The position numbers were made by a program, and so were the translations under genes. Of a stretch of DNA of 64,000 bases, positions 56,105 to 63,892 are shown piece by piece (the stretch's first letter is position 1; each line of letters opens with the position of its first letter). Source of the DNA: Heliorestis convoluta (GTDB lineage Bacteria; Bacillota; Desulfitobacteriia; Heliobacteriales; Heliobacteriaceae). The notes beneath the pieces are model-generated. The model worked only from the letters and a program-made list of their open reading frames with translations, did not search any database and had not been told where the DNA came from. The DNA is taken from NCBI RefSeq assembly GCF_009649955.1, contig NZ_CP045875.1:1779501-1843500 (forward strand), in the 5' to 3' direction.

Positions 56105-56150
56105 ATTTTAACAGATTACTCCAGAGAAAACGTGTCACCTTAAGACGTGT
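56105..56150 (-). promoter_or_regulatory. Palindromic promoter B (69-residue Cys-rich gene)
   Basis: Minus strand: ACACGTCTT, three bases, GTGACACGT, 19 bases, TAAAAT. The left half is degenerate (7 of 9 bases match ACATGTCAC) and the right half has one change from the other sites, but the spacing matches exactly. Confidence 0.65.
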
Positions 56151-57746
56151 CTATTCACGAAAGCCAACTCTTTTTCGACTTAACCGACTTTCAAGCTCCA
56201 TTAATGCGGCATCAACATGCTCTTTTTCGATGATGATTTGTGAATTTGTTGTCATATTCTTCGTGATTTCAACTTGATGATTGATAGCATTTTTTAAGAT
56301 CATCGTTGACAATTCTATGGCCATTGCACCTGTTAAAGTAAGATTCTCTGGTAATACGCTTTCAAAAGAAGGAAAATGTCGTTCAAAACTACCGAGTTTG
56401 CGATGAAGCAGTTGGGCAATGTTGTTGACGCATAATTCACCCATATAGATTCGAGCATCAATCCGACCCGGACGTTCGACAATGGCTTTCTCTACTCTTT
56501 CAAGGCGGTTTGTTGTTAGAATAACGAGTACACCATCATTTTCTTCCAAGCCGTCCAAATGACTCATCAATGTAGCTAAGGTATATCCATTGCCGTGAAA
56601 GGTTTCTCTATCTACAGCATACAAATCAACATCTTCAAGAATGATAATGCAAGGTCTTCCTAAGCGAGCCAACCGGAAGATGCGGTCAATATCTTTGGTG
56701 TTAGTCACATCACCAGCCTTAACCCAGATGACCGTTTCTTTCATGGTGCTAACCAATATTTTACTTAACATGGTTTTGCCTGTGCCAGGTGGACCGTGTA
56801 GAACAACACCACGTTTAAAGGGCAAGCCAGCACGGCGATAGATTTCTTCCATATTAAAAAAATGAAAAATCTCTTTCTCAATTTGCTGCCTCGTTGTGGA
56901 TTCTAAGACAATGTCATCTAGAGTAACTTTCTCGGCCAAGCGAATGATTTTTTGATCGCCTGTAAATTTTCCGCCTTTGATATCGCCACCTTCAAAAAGC
57001 ATTTTTTCAAAGCGATAATCAAAAAGGTTCTGGATGGACTCAATGTCTTGAGTTCGTGCAAAAACAGATATACTATGCTCGACGTGACGTCCATTGTTTT
57101 GTTTGGTAATGCCCACAGCAAAGACGAGACCGTTTTTTTCATAAATTTTATAGCTGTTCATGGCAATATAACGATGAACATCTTCTGTGACTTCCACACG
57201 ATGACGTTCGGGACGTTCAAAGCGATCGTGATGAAATTCGGCTTTTCCACGATAGGAAAATGATTCGAACAAGCTATCAATCGCTTCGCCAACTGTAATG
57301 AGCAGATTGTCTGACAAATACATAACTCTTAATCGTGTTGCTTCACCAAGGTAGTCTAACAAATGCTCCATTGAAATAAATTCATGGGGCATTTCTGCTT
57401 TCATAACATGATAAATTTCTAGAATCATCTTTTTAACTTCTTCTTCATGTCGGTCAGGGTAGGAGAGGAGAAGTCGACTTTTATGTGTGAGAGACCGTTC
57501 CGTACCAGCGCCGATGATAAAATGAAAGATAACTTGATTCCCTTTTGTCATTTTTCCTTTTAATGTATGAGGTATCAGGATTTTTTTCTGCATCATTAAT
57601 TCGCTTCGTGCCGGTTCAAAGGAGCAATGAAGTTGATGATGCAAGGCTAGCCTGTTTAAGGTACTTTCTATAATGGTCATTTCATAGTCCGTCAAGGGGA
57701 GAATTACTTCCTTGAATTGTGTTGACTCTTTGCGTAGTGCTTTCAA
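56151..57746 (-). CDS. AAA+ ATPase of the FtsH/Bcs1-like type with unknown N-terminal domain
   Basis: A 531-residue protein. The N-terminal about 280 residues match nothing I recognise. The AAA module shows Walker A GPPGTGKT at about 318-325, Walker B CIIILEDVDL near 355, sensor-1 VLVILTTNR and the arginine-finger-type ERPGRIDARI, with a helical lid ending near 480. No transmembrane helix or protease motif is present, so it is probably a remodelling ATPase. TTG 57746 has GGAGGTG eight bases upstream. The promoter is palindromic promoter C. A single gene. Confidence 0.85.
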   Translation of the reverse strand: MKALRKESTQFKEVILPLTDYEMTIIESTLNRLALHHQLHCSFEPARSELMMQKKILIPHTLKGKMTKGNQVIFHFIIGAGTERSLTHKSRLLLSYPDRHEEEVKKMILEIYHVMKAEMPHEFISMEHLLDYLGEATRLRVMYLSDNLLITVGEAIDSLFESFSYRGKAEFHHDRFERPERHRVEVTEDVHRYIAMNSYKIYEKNGLVFAVGITKQNNGRHVEHSISVFARTQDIESIQNLFDYRFEKMLFEGGDIKGGKFTGDQKIIRLAEKVTLDDIVLESTTRQQIEKEIFHFFNMEEIYRRAGLPFKRGVVLHGPPGTGKTMLSKILVSTMKETVIWVKAGDVTNTKDIDRIFRLARLGRPCIIILEDVDLYAVDRETFHGNGYTLATLMSHLDGLEENDGVLVILTTNRLERVEKAIVERPGRIDARIYMGELCVNNIAQLLHRKLGSFERHFPSFESVLPENLTLTGAMAIELSTMILKNAINHQVEITKNMTTNSQIIIEKEHVDAALMELESRLSRKRVGFRE

Positions 57747-57800
57747 TTAAAACACCTCCAAAAAATTTTATTCAATTATCAAAGAAGATTTTCTGTAATC

Positions 57801-57849
57801 AGTATAAGACAGACAGAAAAAGAAAACATGTCACGTGGTGACATGTTTT
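57801..57849 (-). promoter_or_regulatory. Palindromic promoter C (AAA ATPase)
   Basis: Minus strand: AAAACATGTCAC, three bases, GTGACATGTTTT (57823-57849), then TATACT at 57801-57806, with exactly 19 bases from GTGACATGT to the -10 box. The 12-base arms are identical to promoter A and the spacer begins TTTCTTTTTCTGTCTGT in both. Confidence 0.8.
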
Positions 57850-57937
57850 AAAATCGTGTTTAGAGGAAAATATTAAGTAGATAACAAATTATTAGAATCT
57901 GAACTTCCGAATTATTCATGGATATGTTATGATAACA

Positions 57938-57998
57938 CTAACAAAGCCGTTCTTATGCTAGTAAAAAAGTAGAAGTAGAGACGGCTTTTTTGTTAGTC
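57938..57998 (+). terminator. Weak terminator-like inverted repeat, plus strand
   Basis: CTAACAAA and GCCGT pair with ACGGC and TTTTTTGTTAG around a 30-base loop. There is no plus-strand gene before it. The 430 bases between 57747 and 58179 otherwise hold promoter C and the terminator at 58128. Confidence 0.4.
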
Positions 57999-58127
57999 AA
58001 GATATTTTAAAAAATATAAAAGAATTGCAAAAAGATAGTTGATCCTGCCGTTTTACATTTGTTGGTTCTGCATTGTGGCTTTGTGTATTTATAAACTTAA
58101 AACTTAGTGAATCATATTATACAAAGT

Positions 58128-58181
58128 AAAAATCCCATTGCGTCCTATTTAAATTTAATTAAATAGCGCAATGGGATTTTT
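58128..58181. terminator. Strong bidirectional terminator of the AT-rich cassette
   Basis: A 15-bp perfect outer stem, AAAAATCCCATTGCG with CGCAATGGGATTTTT, with a further inner CTATTTAA/TTAAATAG stem. It overlaps the stop codon of the 350-residue gene. Confidence 0.9.
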
Positions 58182-59232
58182 ACTTTATTAATGCAGGTTC
58201 TTTTATCCAAACTCCAAGATAACAACCTTGCTCAAATACTGTTGAAACAATTAATTGCCAAAACTTTTTTGTTAATGTAATATCATCTTCCTTTGAATCT
58301 ATATGATTTTTGAAAGCTTCTAAGATAGTTATTCCATTATAATTAAAATTAGGAGTATTAATTGGTTTCAGATTAATTTTTAAAAAGTGTCCAAAAATAT
58401 TCTCAGTTAAAATAATTTTACCAAAAGAACATTTTTCCGTGTCAGTATTAAATGCTTGACAAGGAACAAAGCTAAACATTTCATTCACGGGGTTATCATA
58501 AGTAGCTCCTTTGTAAATAATAAATTTTTTTTCAGTATCTGTTATAAAATATTGTCCATTTTTTTTATTTAATCTTTCAAAAATTTTTTCTAAAACTACA
58601 TTTTTAAATATTTGATATTTTTCATCACTAAATTTATTAAATTGAGGATAATCACTTTTGTTGATGTGTATAGTATTATCTCCAACAACAAAAACAGTAT
58701 CTAGTTCCATGTAAACTGTTTCTTTGTTAAAAACTTTACCAGGGGTACCAAACAAAATAATATCACCTTTTTGAAGTCGAATCATTTCTCCGCGTTGTTT
58801 GCAATTAGTATAGAAAAAATTATCTCCAAAAACATATGGATCTGTATTTTGAAGATAAACACCTGATTCTTTTTTTATCTTATATACATGATGTAAATAT
58901 TTTGGGCGCTTAGAATTCCGTATAATACTAATGATATTATCTTTTATACTATCATTAGTATAATTAATAGTCTCGAAAGTAGTAGCAGGTTCCCATTCAC
59001 CCCAAAAAGTGATATCTCCTAATAAAGGTGGTTTGTTTAACGAAGAAATATATTTTCCATAGGCCTTCATAAATTTTCTATAATGCTCACCATCATTCCA
59101 AGGCATATATCTATTATTTATTGCTTGGGATAAATTAAAAGTATGATAATCATTATTGCTTTTTTCCTTCATTGGAATAAAATTTTTTAAATGTTCACCA
59201 CCACTATGACCAAACAATACAATTCTAGGCAA
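58180..59232 (-). CDS. AT-rich hypothetical protein, 350 residues
   Basis: Not recognised. The protein starts MPRIVLFGHSGGEHLKNFIP and includes DITFWGEWEPATTFE and a basic, Tyr-rich middle (YLHHVYKIKKESGVYLQ). Two cysteines occur in TNCKQRGE and VPCQAF. It has no membrane segment. Start TTG 59232, with GGAGGTG nine bases upstream. It begins three bases after the stop of the 256-residue gene. Both genes are far richer in A and T than the rest of the window, pointing to a foreign source. Confidence 0.68.
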   Translation of the reverse strand: MPRIVLFGHSGGEHLKNFIPMKEKSNNDYHTFNLSQAINNRYMPWNDGEHYRKFMKAYGKYISSLNKPPLLGDITFWGEWEPATTFETINYTNDSIKDNIISIIRNSKRPKYLHHVYKIKKESGVYLQNTDPYVFGDNFFYTNCKQRGEMIRLQKGDIILFGTPGKVFNKETVYMELDTVFVVGDNTIHINKSDYPQFNKFSDEKYQIFKNVVLEKIFERLNKKNGQYFITDTEKKFIIYKGATYDNPVNEMFSFVPCQAFNTDTEKCSFGKIILTENIFGHFLKINLKPINTPNFNYNGITILEAFKNHIDSKEDDITLTKKFWQLIVSTVFEQGCYLGVWIKEPALIK

Positions 59233-59235
59233 GAC

Positions 59236-60006
59236 TCAATACACCTCCATCTTTCTTAAGGAATCTTGAATAAATTCATTTGTCATAGCACCAAAAGGTG
59301 TTCCTCTCATATTTCTACCATTATAAATATAAATATCATTATATTTATACTTTCTAACAAAGCCGTTACTTTGATTTTCAAAAGATACGACAGCATCTTC
59401 TTTCGATCTTATATTAAATAGTGACTTTAAACTGCTAGAACTAATTGAGGCCATAATAATACTAGGATTTAAATATTCTATAAGATCGTTTAACAATGGT
59501 TGAAAATCTTCTATTAAGCTATCCTTAATACTATTATTAATCTTTCCCCATTTTTCTTGTGTTGCTAACGGACATAAATCTATATGTAATGCATAATTTG
59601 AGTACCTATAATCACCTGTTTTACCACCATACGTTGAATTAATATAATTTAAAGGTGTTTCTAATCTGCGAAACCAACTATTATATGGTTCATCTTCAAA
59701 ATATTTATTTAATGTCTCAACATATATTAATTTATCTTCATTACTTAGACTATTTTTAAAGTATATCTCGGCACCTCTCTTAAAGCGAATAAAACTATAT
59801 GGATCATCTTTATTTAGTTTAAACTCGTCATTAGATGGATTAATAGCTAAAGTAACTACTTTTTTATGACTATTTTTATATTTCGAATAATTTCCAAACC
59901 ATAAAATTGGGATACTTGGTTTCACTATAAAAGCGTTATCCTTACCCCTATATTTTACATATAAATACCAACTTTTTTCAATTATTGAATTCAATTGACT
60001 GTCCAC
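59236..60006 (-). CDS. AT-rich hypothetical protein, 256 residues, possibly UDG-fold-like
   Basis: Function unknown. The blocks VVTLAINPSNDEF, DPYSFIRFKRG, EPYNSWFRRLETPLNYINS and ALHIDLCPLATQEKWGKI look like a family with a uracil-DNA-glycosylase-like N-x-N-P-S and a later D-L-C motif (weak recall, low certainty). The product has no signal peptide or membrane helix. ATG 60006 follows GAGGAGGAAT. It sits between the WYL regulator and the 350-residue protein in one minus-strand operon. Confidence 0.65.
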   Translation of the reverse strand: MDSQLNSIIEKSWYLYVKYRGKDNAFIVKPSIPILWFGNYSKYKNSHKKVVTLAINPSNDEFKLNKDDPYSFIRFKRGAEIYFKNSLSNEDKLIYVETLNKYFEDEPYNSWFRRLETPLNYINSTYGGKTGDYRYSNYALHIDLCPLATQEKWGKINNSIKDSLIEDFQPLLNDLIEYLNPSIIMASISSSSLKSLFNIRSKEDAVVSFENQSNGFVRKYKYNDIYIYNGRNMRGTPFGAMTNEFIQDSLRKMEVY

Positions 60007-60027
60007 AAAATTCCTCCTCTTTACTAA

Positions 60028-61050
60028 CTACTCCCTATACTTACCCGCCATAGCCTCAGCAATTTCTCTCAATCGCTCTCGAAAAGACAGCGGTTCCAAC
60101 ACTTCAATGAGAGCTCCCCAGCGCAGAACCCAACTGATCATACCTTCCCAGGTATCTACGTTAAAAGTTGCAGTAACGGAACCATCGATGTTATCTTCCA
60201 GTTGTTGCGAATGATGGTACTGAATATTACGAAGATCTTCAGCAGCCGTACCTTCTGCATGGATTCGAACAGTTATTGTTTTTCCAGAGCGGTTTATCAT
60301 GGCTGACCAAGTATTTTCCAAATGCTGAACCAGTGAAAAATTTTCAGGATAGACAAAAGGCTCGTTGGATACTTCTAAATCTTTCATACGATCGAGTCGA
60401 AAAATCCGCTCTTCTTTTTTGTTCAGACAATAAGCAACAAGATACCATCGTTCGTCTCGATTAAAAAGTCCCAGGGGATGAATTCGTCTTATTCTATTGT
60501 TATAGCGAATTCTCATGATGAGCTCTTGTCCCAGTGCTTTTGTGCAGAGATCTAATTTTGAGGAAATATCACTGCTATTTTTTTGTTGAGGCTCAAAGTA
60601 TAGAATTCGTTTTTTCATTTTTTCCGTGTACTCATTAAACTTTTGAATTTGCAAAAGATGATAAAGCATCCAGCCATTTTCATTTCGTTCTTGACTTTTG
60701 GCCATCGGTCTTTTTTCCATTCTTTCAAGCATTAAAGAAAGCCAGAATAAGCGTTGTTCATTCATGTGAGCAAGAAAAGGTGGCTCTAAAAGAAATCGGC
60801 GAGGATTACTCTTAGATTGACGTCCCGGACCGGGTGAATGGAAAGTTACACCTGCTTCTTCTGATATTTCTTTAAGTTCTTTAATCATACGTTGAACTTG
60901 TCTTGAATCGACTTGACAGTTCTCATCAAAAAAATCTTCAAATGTCATGCCGCCTTCCGGAAAGCTATGAAACAGTTGAAACATCATTCTCGCCATCCGC
61001 TTACTTGGTGAATCCTTAAGCCGGCCTCTTTTTTGTTTTGCTTGATCCAT
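60028..61050 (-). CDS. WYL-domain transcriptional regulator
   Basis: A 340-residue DNA-binding protein. An N-terminal winged helix-turn-helix (about residues 10-75, SKRMARMMFQLFHSFPEGGM and QVQRMIKELKEIS) precedes a WYL domain near 180-260, with RWYLVAYCLNKKEERIFRLDR as the signature, and a WCX-like tail. WYL proteins bind ligands such as nucleotides or ssDNA and often control defence or DNA-damage genes. ATG 61050 has GGGAGG upstream; a longer frame to 61065 runs through that site. It is the second gene of its operon and a candidate regulator of promoters A-D. Confidence 0.88.
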   Translation of the reverse strand: MDQAKQKRGRLKDSPSKRMARMMFQLFHSFPEGGMTFEDFFDENCQVDSRQVQRMIKELKEISEEAGVTFHSPGPGRQSKSNPRRFLLEPPFLAHMNEQRLFWLSLMLERMEKRPMAKSQERNENGWMLYHLLQIQKFNEYTEKMKKRILYFEPQQKNSSDISSKLDLCTKALGQELIMRIRYNNRIRRIHPLGLFNRDERWYLVAYCLNKKEERIFRLDRMKDLEVSNEPFVYPENFSLVQHLENTWSAMINRSGKTITVRIHAEGTAAEDLRNIQYHHSQQLEDNIDGSVTATFNVDTWEGMISWVLRWGALIEVLEPLSFRERLREIAEAMAGKYRE

Positions 61051-61116
61051 CTTGACCTCCCTCAAAAAGTACGGAAGACTTTTTACACAGTATGGCTTTG
61101 TACAATAGGGAGAGAA

Positions 61117-62280
61117 TTATGTAATGTTCGGTATTGTCAATGCAAAAGCTTTTCCTTGGGCAAGATGCTCTGGCTTTATAGAAGGCCATTCGTAACGATG
61201 GCCAAGGCCTGAGATATCTACTAAACTTCTGCATTGCATCGGAAAGATTTGTTCTGGCTTCTTCATCAATAGGGGTAACCACTCGGCCAAGGGCAAAGCC
61301 AATAAAGTATCTTGATTTTTACAAAAGTTTATCTCTTTGAGATTTGTTAAGTTATCTCCCGTCATCACAATAATGACGGGAAAAGAGCTTCCGTCTTTCA
61401 ACATAAGAAATCCAAAAGTCCGAAGGGATAAGATTTTTCCTTTGCTTTCTTCTTTACAGATGATAGGATTTTTTCTTTTTTTGAATAAAAAATCACGTGC
61501 AGATTTTTCATCAGGACAGGAAGCAATACTACTTGGCGATGAAAATAGATGTCTCTTTTTTTCTTCAAATCCCCAGTGTAAAAAGTAGGAATCATAGTTG
61601 CTTCTCATCTGATGAAAGCCTGGGAATAGGATTTGACTCATCTGAGCTTTGACTTCGCCATCTTGAAGTTCAGCAATCAATTCAGTGATAGGCTTTTGGC
61701 GATATAACTCAGATAAGCTGATTAAACCGTGAAACGCCTGCTGCTTAATTGCCTCAAGATTTTCTTGATTTGATACATCGCTTCCTCCAACATGAGGGTT
61801 TATAGAAGAACTACTCTCTAAAAGTTGCTCTTCTTCAAGGGAGCCTATTTCATCAAAAAAACCTTCTAACCCACCCTCTGGTCCGATGGCTTTTGCGTAT
61901 TTCACAGCCAAGTCCTCAACATAGTCATAGGCAACATCTAAATTGCATGATGGACATAGCGGTGGACGATGGTTCTCACCCATCGGATAGTGGACCGTTG
62001 GTTCCTTACAAACAGAACAATGGTAACTATAATGATCAAGCAGATAGTTGCCCCAAAAAATAAAGGGATGTTCACTGTGTTTTGCTTTCTCAACAATAGA
62101 GATGTAAGTAGGATCTGACATAGTAGTAACAGCGACGGTAGAGCGGTCTTCTAATAGCAGAATTCGGTCGGGAGAGCTCTCTCGCTTTTTGGAATGATAG
62201 ATAAGCAAGCTATAGACAGACCCATTGCGTTCTACTTTGCTAATAGATTTTCCAGGAATCAACCAGGAGAAATAAGCCAA
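61117..62280 (-). CDS. Zinc-ribbon-containing hypothetical protein, 387 residues
   Basis: Not recognised. It has an N-terminal beta-rich region (MAYFSWLIPGKSISKVERNG), a zinc-ribbon-type CSVCKEP with CPSC about 25 residues later (near residues 87 and 109), an acidic, Ser-rich linker (about 145-170), then a C-terminal half with GFLMLKDGSSFPVIIVMTG. Start TTG 62280, with AAGGAGGGGG upstream. It is the first gene of the operon with the WYL regulator and the AT-rich pair. Confidence 0.7.
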   Translation of the reverse strand: MAYFSWLIPGKSISKVERNGSVYSLLIYHSKKRESSPDRILLLEDRSTVAVTTMSDPTYISIVEKAKHSEHPFIFWGNYLLDHYSYHCSVCKEPTVHYPMGENHRPPLCPSCNLDVAYDYVEDLAVKYAKAIGPEGGLEGFFDEIGSLEEEQLLESSSSINPHVGGSDVSNQENLEAIKQQAFHGLISLSELYRQKPITELIAELQDGEVKAQMSQILFPGFHQMRSNYDSYFLHWGFEEKKRHLFSSPSSIASCPDEKSARDFLFKKRKNPIICKEESKGKILSLRTFGFLMLKDGSSFPVIIVMTGDNLTNLKEINFCKNQDTLLALPLAEWLPLLMKKPEQIFPMQCRSLVDISGLGHRYEWPSIKPEHLAQGKAFALTIPNIT

Positions 62281-62331
62281 AAAACCCCCTCCTTATTAAA
62301 AGTAACTTACTTTTTTAGTTAACCAGCCATG

Positions 62332-62383
62332 CTCTGTTGGACACAACCAGAGATGAAAAATGGGTGACAAGCGAAACGTCCCC
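62332..62383. repeat. Hairpin plus REP core CAAGCGAAACGTCCCC
   Basis: CTCTGTTG pairs with CAACCAGAG (one bulge), followed by CAAGCGAAACGTCCCC at 62368-62383, which matches 46153-46168 at 15 of 16 bases. It lies in the leader of the 62280 gene. Confidence 0.45.
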
Positions 62384-62427
62384 GTGCTACATGACCGAAA
62401 CTCAGTCACAACCAGCAAGATGTACCT

Positions 62428-62542
62428 GGGTCAGGCGTTATGACTTCCTGGAGAGAGGACTTCAGACCTCAGCCATCGGCAGCTTGCTGCCGCTCATGGC
62501 GTGGGATGAGTCCGTTCGGAAGGAAATCATAACGCCTGACCC
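62428..62542. repeat. 115-bp structured inverted-repeat element
   Basis: GGGTCAGGCGTTATGA (62428-62443) and its perfect complement (62527-62542) form a 16-bp outer stem. Inside it CTTCC/GGAAG, GCCAT/ATGGC and CGGCAGC/GCTGCCG pair in a nested, clover-like fold. It is far richer in G and C than its surroundings. GGGTCAG ends are typical of REP elements mobilised by REP-associated tyrosine transposases (RAYT). No transposase is encoded nearby. Confidence 0.65.
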
Positions 62543-62631
62543 CACCACAGGGTAGCTATTTTCGTGTTAGCTTTACAAGTCCAACGCACTCTTTTCCGCA
62601 TTATACCATCAAAGATATTGCTTACGGAACC

Positions 62632-62677
62632 ATTATATAACAAATAGACATAGGAAACATGTCACAGTATGACAGCG
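62632..62677 (-). promoter_or_regulatory. Palindromic promoter D (zinc-ribbon/WYL operon)
   Basis: Minus strand: CGCTGTCAT, three bases, GTGACATGT, exactly 19 bases, TATAAT at 62632-62637. The GTGACATGT half is perfect; the left half is partly degenerate. It drives a leader of about 345 bases into the 62280 gene, passing through the inverted-repeat element. A second TATAAT lies at 62600-62605 on the same strand. Confidence 0.7.
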
Positions 62678-62799
62678 TTTCACTTTCTCATAAATTTTTC
62701 AATAAAAATTAATTTCTTAGCAGGAATACCTTGAACAAAGTCGAACTTGTACAAAGTCAAAGAAACATATACAGCCGAGATCATTTCGTAGGGGGCTCT

Positions 62800-63159
62800 A
62801 TGAATCAACTAGGCCATTTCAAGCAACAAATTCAGACCATCAATAATAAAACGAACATGGAAATCTTTCAAACTGGATTGCTGTGGCAGAAAGTAGAAGT
62901 TATTGATGATGCTATCCTTCTAATTACTCGCAACAAAAGAGTGCCTGCACTACAAGCTTTAGATCAAAAAGATAGAATAACGACTCGACTGATTGATCAG
63001 GCCTTATTAGAAGAATATAAAGAAAGGCTCAAAAAAGCCTTGGTTGAACAATTAGGGATTGATTTTGTAACAATCTTCAAAGACTATGATCCTGATACAG
63101 AAATATCGGTCACAATTATTATAAAAAAAGGGAAATTAACTCAAAACCTCAGAGGTTGA
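62800..63159 (+). CDS. DUF2294-family protein
   Basis: Function unknown. The 119-residue product reads MNQLGHFKQQIQTINNKTN, then WQKVEVIDDAILLITRNKRVPALQALDQ and a long helix ending IDFVTIFKDYDPDTEISVTII, which matches the small DUF2294 fold by recall. I chose ATG 62800, four bases after AGGGGG; an earlier in-frame TTG (62731) lacks a good site. Single gene followed by a terminator. Confidence 0.7.
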   Translation: MNQLGHFKQQIQTINNKTNMEIFQTGLLWQKVEVIDDAILLITRNKRVPALQALDQKDRITTRLIDQALLEEYKERLKKALVEQLGIDFVTIFKDYDPDTEISVTIIIKKGKLTQNLRG

Positions 63160-63181
63160 GGGAGCTATTATAGAGCCCAAT

Positions 63182-63244
63182 AAAGCCGCTGGAACAAGAT
63201 AAGTATTGTTTTTTTCAATACTTATTATTGTGCTGGCGGTTTTT
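63182..63244 (+). terminator. Terminator of the DUF2294 gene
   Basis: A long stem: AAAGCCGCT with GGCGGTTTT outside and ATAAGTATTG with CAATACTTAT inside, followed by a T-rich run. Confidence 0.8.
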
Positions 63245-63270
63245 ACTTTTTTTATCTTGCAAACTACAGG

Positions 63271-63372
63271 GAAAGGAGGTGGTATTGACGGTTATTGGAC
63301 AATCAGGCTGGAACAGCTTTATGTGATGTAATGGTTATTACATTTCACATCTTGTTCTTGTGGTTTTTTTTA
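63271..63372 (+). promoter_or_regulatory. Possible attenuator leader before ridA
   Basis: A near-perfect ribosome site, AAAGGAGGTGG, lies at 63272-63282 before a 13-codon frame (TTG 63285 to TGA 63326). It is followed by TGTGATGTAAT-ggtt-ATTACA and TCACA (a hairpin at 63322-63349). An alternative CACA/TGTG hairpin ending in eight T (63363 on) shares the TCACA strand. The layout suggests two exclusive structures, but the second stem is weak. Confidence 0.4.
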
Positions 63373-63427
63373 CTATTCATTCATCACCCAAGTAAATATA
63401 TTTATAAAAAAAAGGAGAACTCAACAA

Positions 63428-63892
63428 ATGAACTATGAAGCAAAATTAAAAACTTTAGGATTAGAATTGCCGGAGGCCCCTAAGCCTGTTGCTGCCTATA
63501 TTCCAGCTGTAAAAATTGGTGACTATGTATATACATCTGGACAGATTCCACTCTTGAACGGCGAGTTGAAGTACAAAGGCAAAGTAGGATCTGACATTAC
63601 TGAAGAAGAGGCCTATCAAGCTGCCAAGTTATGTGCTTTAAATTGTTTAAGCGTAATCAAGTCTCTGATTGGCACGCTTGATAACATTGAGCAAATTGTC
63701 AAGCTCACTGGATTTGTTGCCAGCAGTGCTGACTATAATATGCAGCCGAAAGTAATCAATGGCGCTTCGGAACTATTGGGAGAAGTATTTGGCGAAAAAG
63801 GATTCCATGCTCGATCGGCTGTTGGTGTCAACGAGTTACCACTGAATGCAACGTGCGAAGTTGAGATGATCGTGAAAATTAAAGCAGACTAA
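63428..63892 (+). CDS. RidA/YjgF-family enamine/imine deaminase-like protein
   Basis: A 154-residue trimeric RidA-fold protein. RidA proteins hydrolyse reactive enamines made by PLP enzymes. Seen: AYIPAVKIGDYVYTSGQIPL at residues 23-42, LCALNCLSVIKS, LTGFVASSADYN, FGEKGFHARSAVGVNELPLNATCEVEMI. The canonical arginine of the substrate site is in HARSAVGV. Length of about 154 places it in the RidA-2-like longer group. ATG 63428 follows AAAGGAGA. No catabolic partner is visible in the window. Confidence 0.9.
   Translation: MNYEAKLKTLGLELPEAPKPVAAYIPAVKIGDYVYTSGQIPLLNGELKYKGKVGSDITEEEAYQAAKLCALNCLSVIKSLIGTLDNIEQIVKLTGFVASSADYNMQPKVINGASELLGEVFGEKGFHARSAVGVNELPLNATCEVEMIVKIKAD

Noticed and set aside
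57970-57998. Riboswitch or small RNA ahead of the orphan plus-strand terminator near 57.95 kb
   Set aside because: No convincing promoter; the stem has a 30-base loop, so the signal is too weak to claim an RNA.
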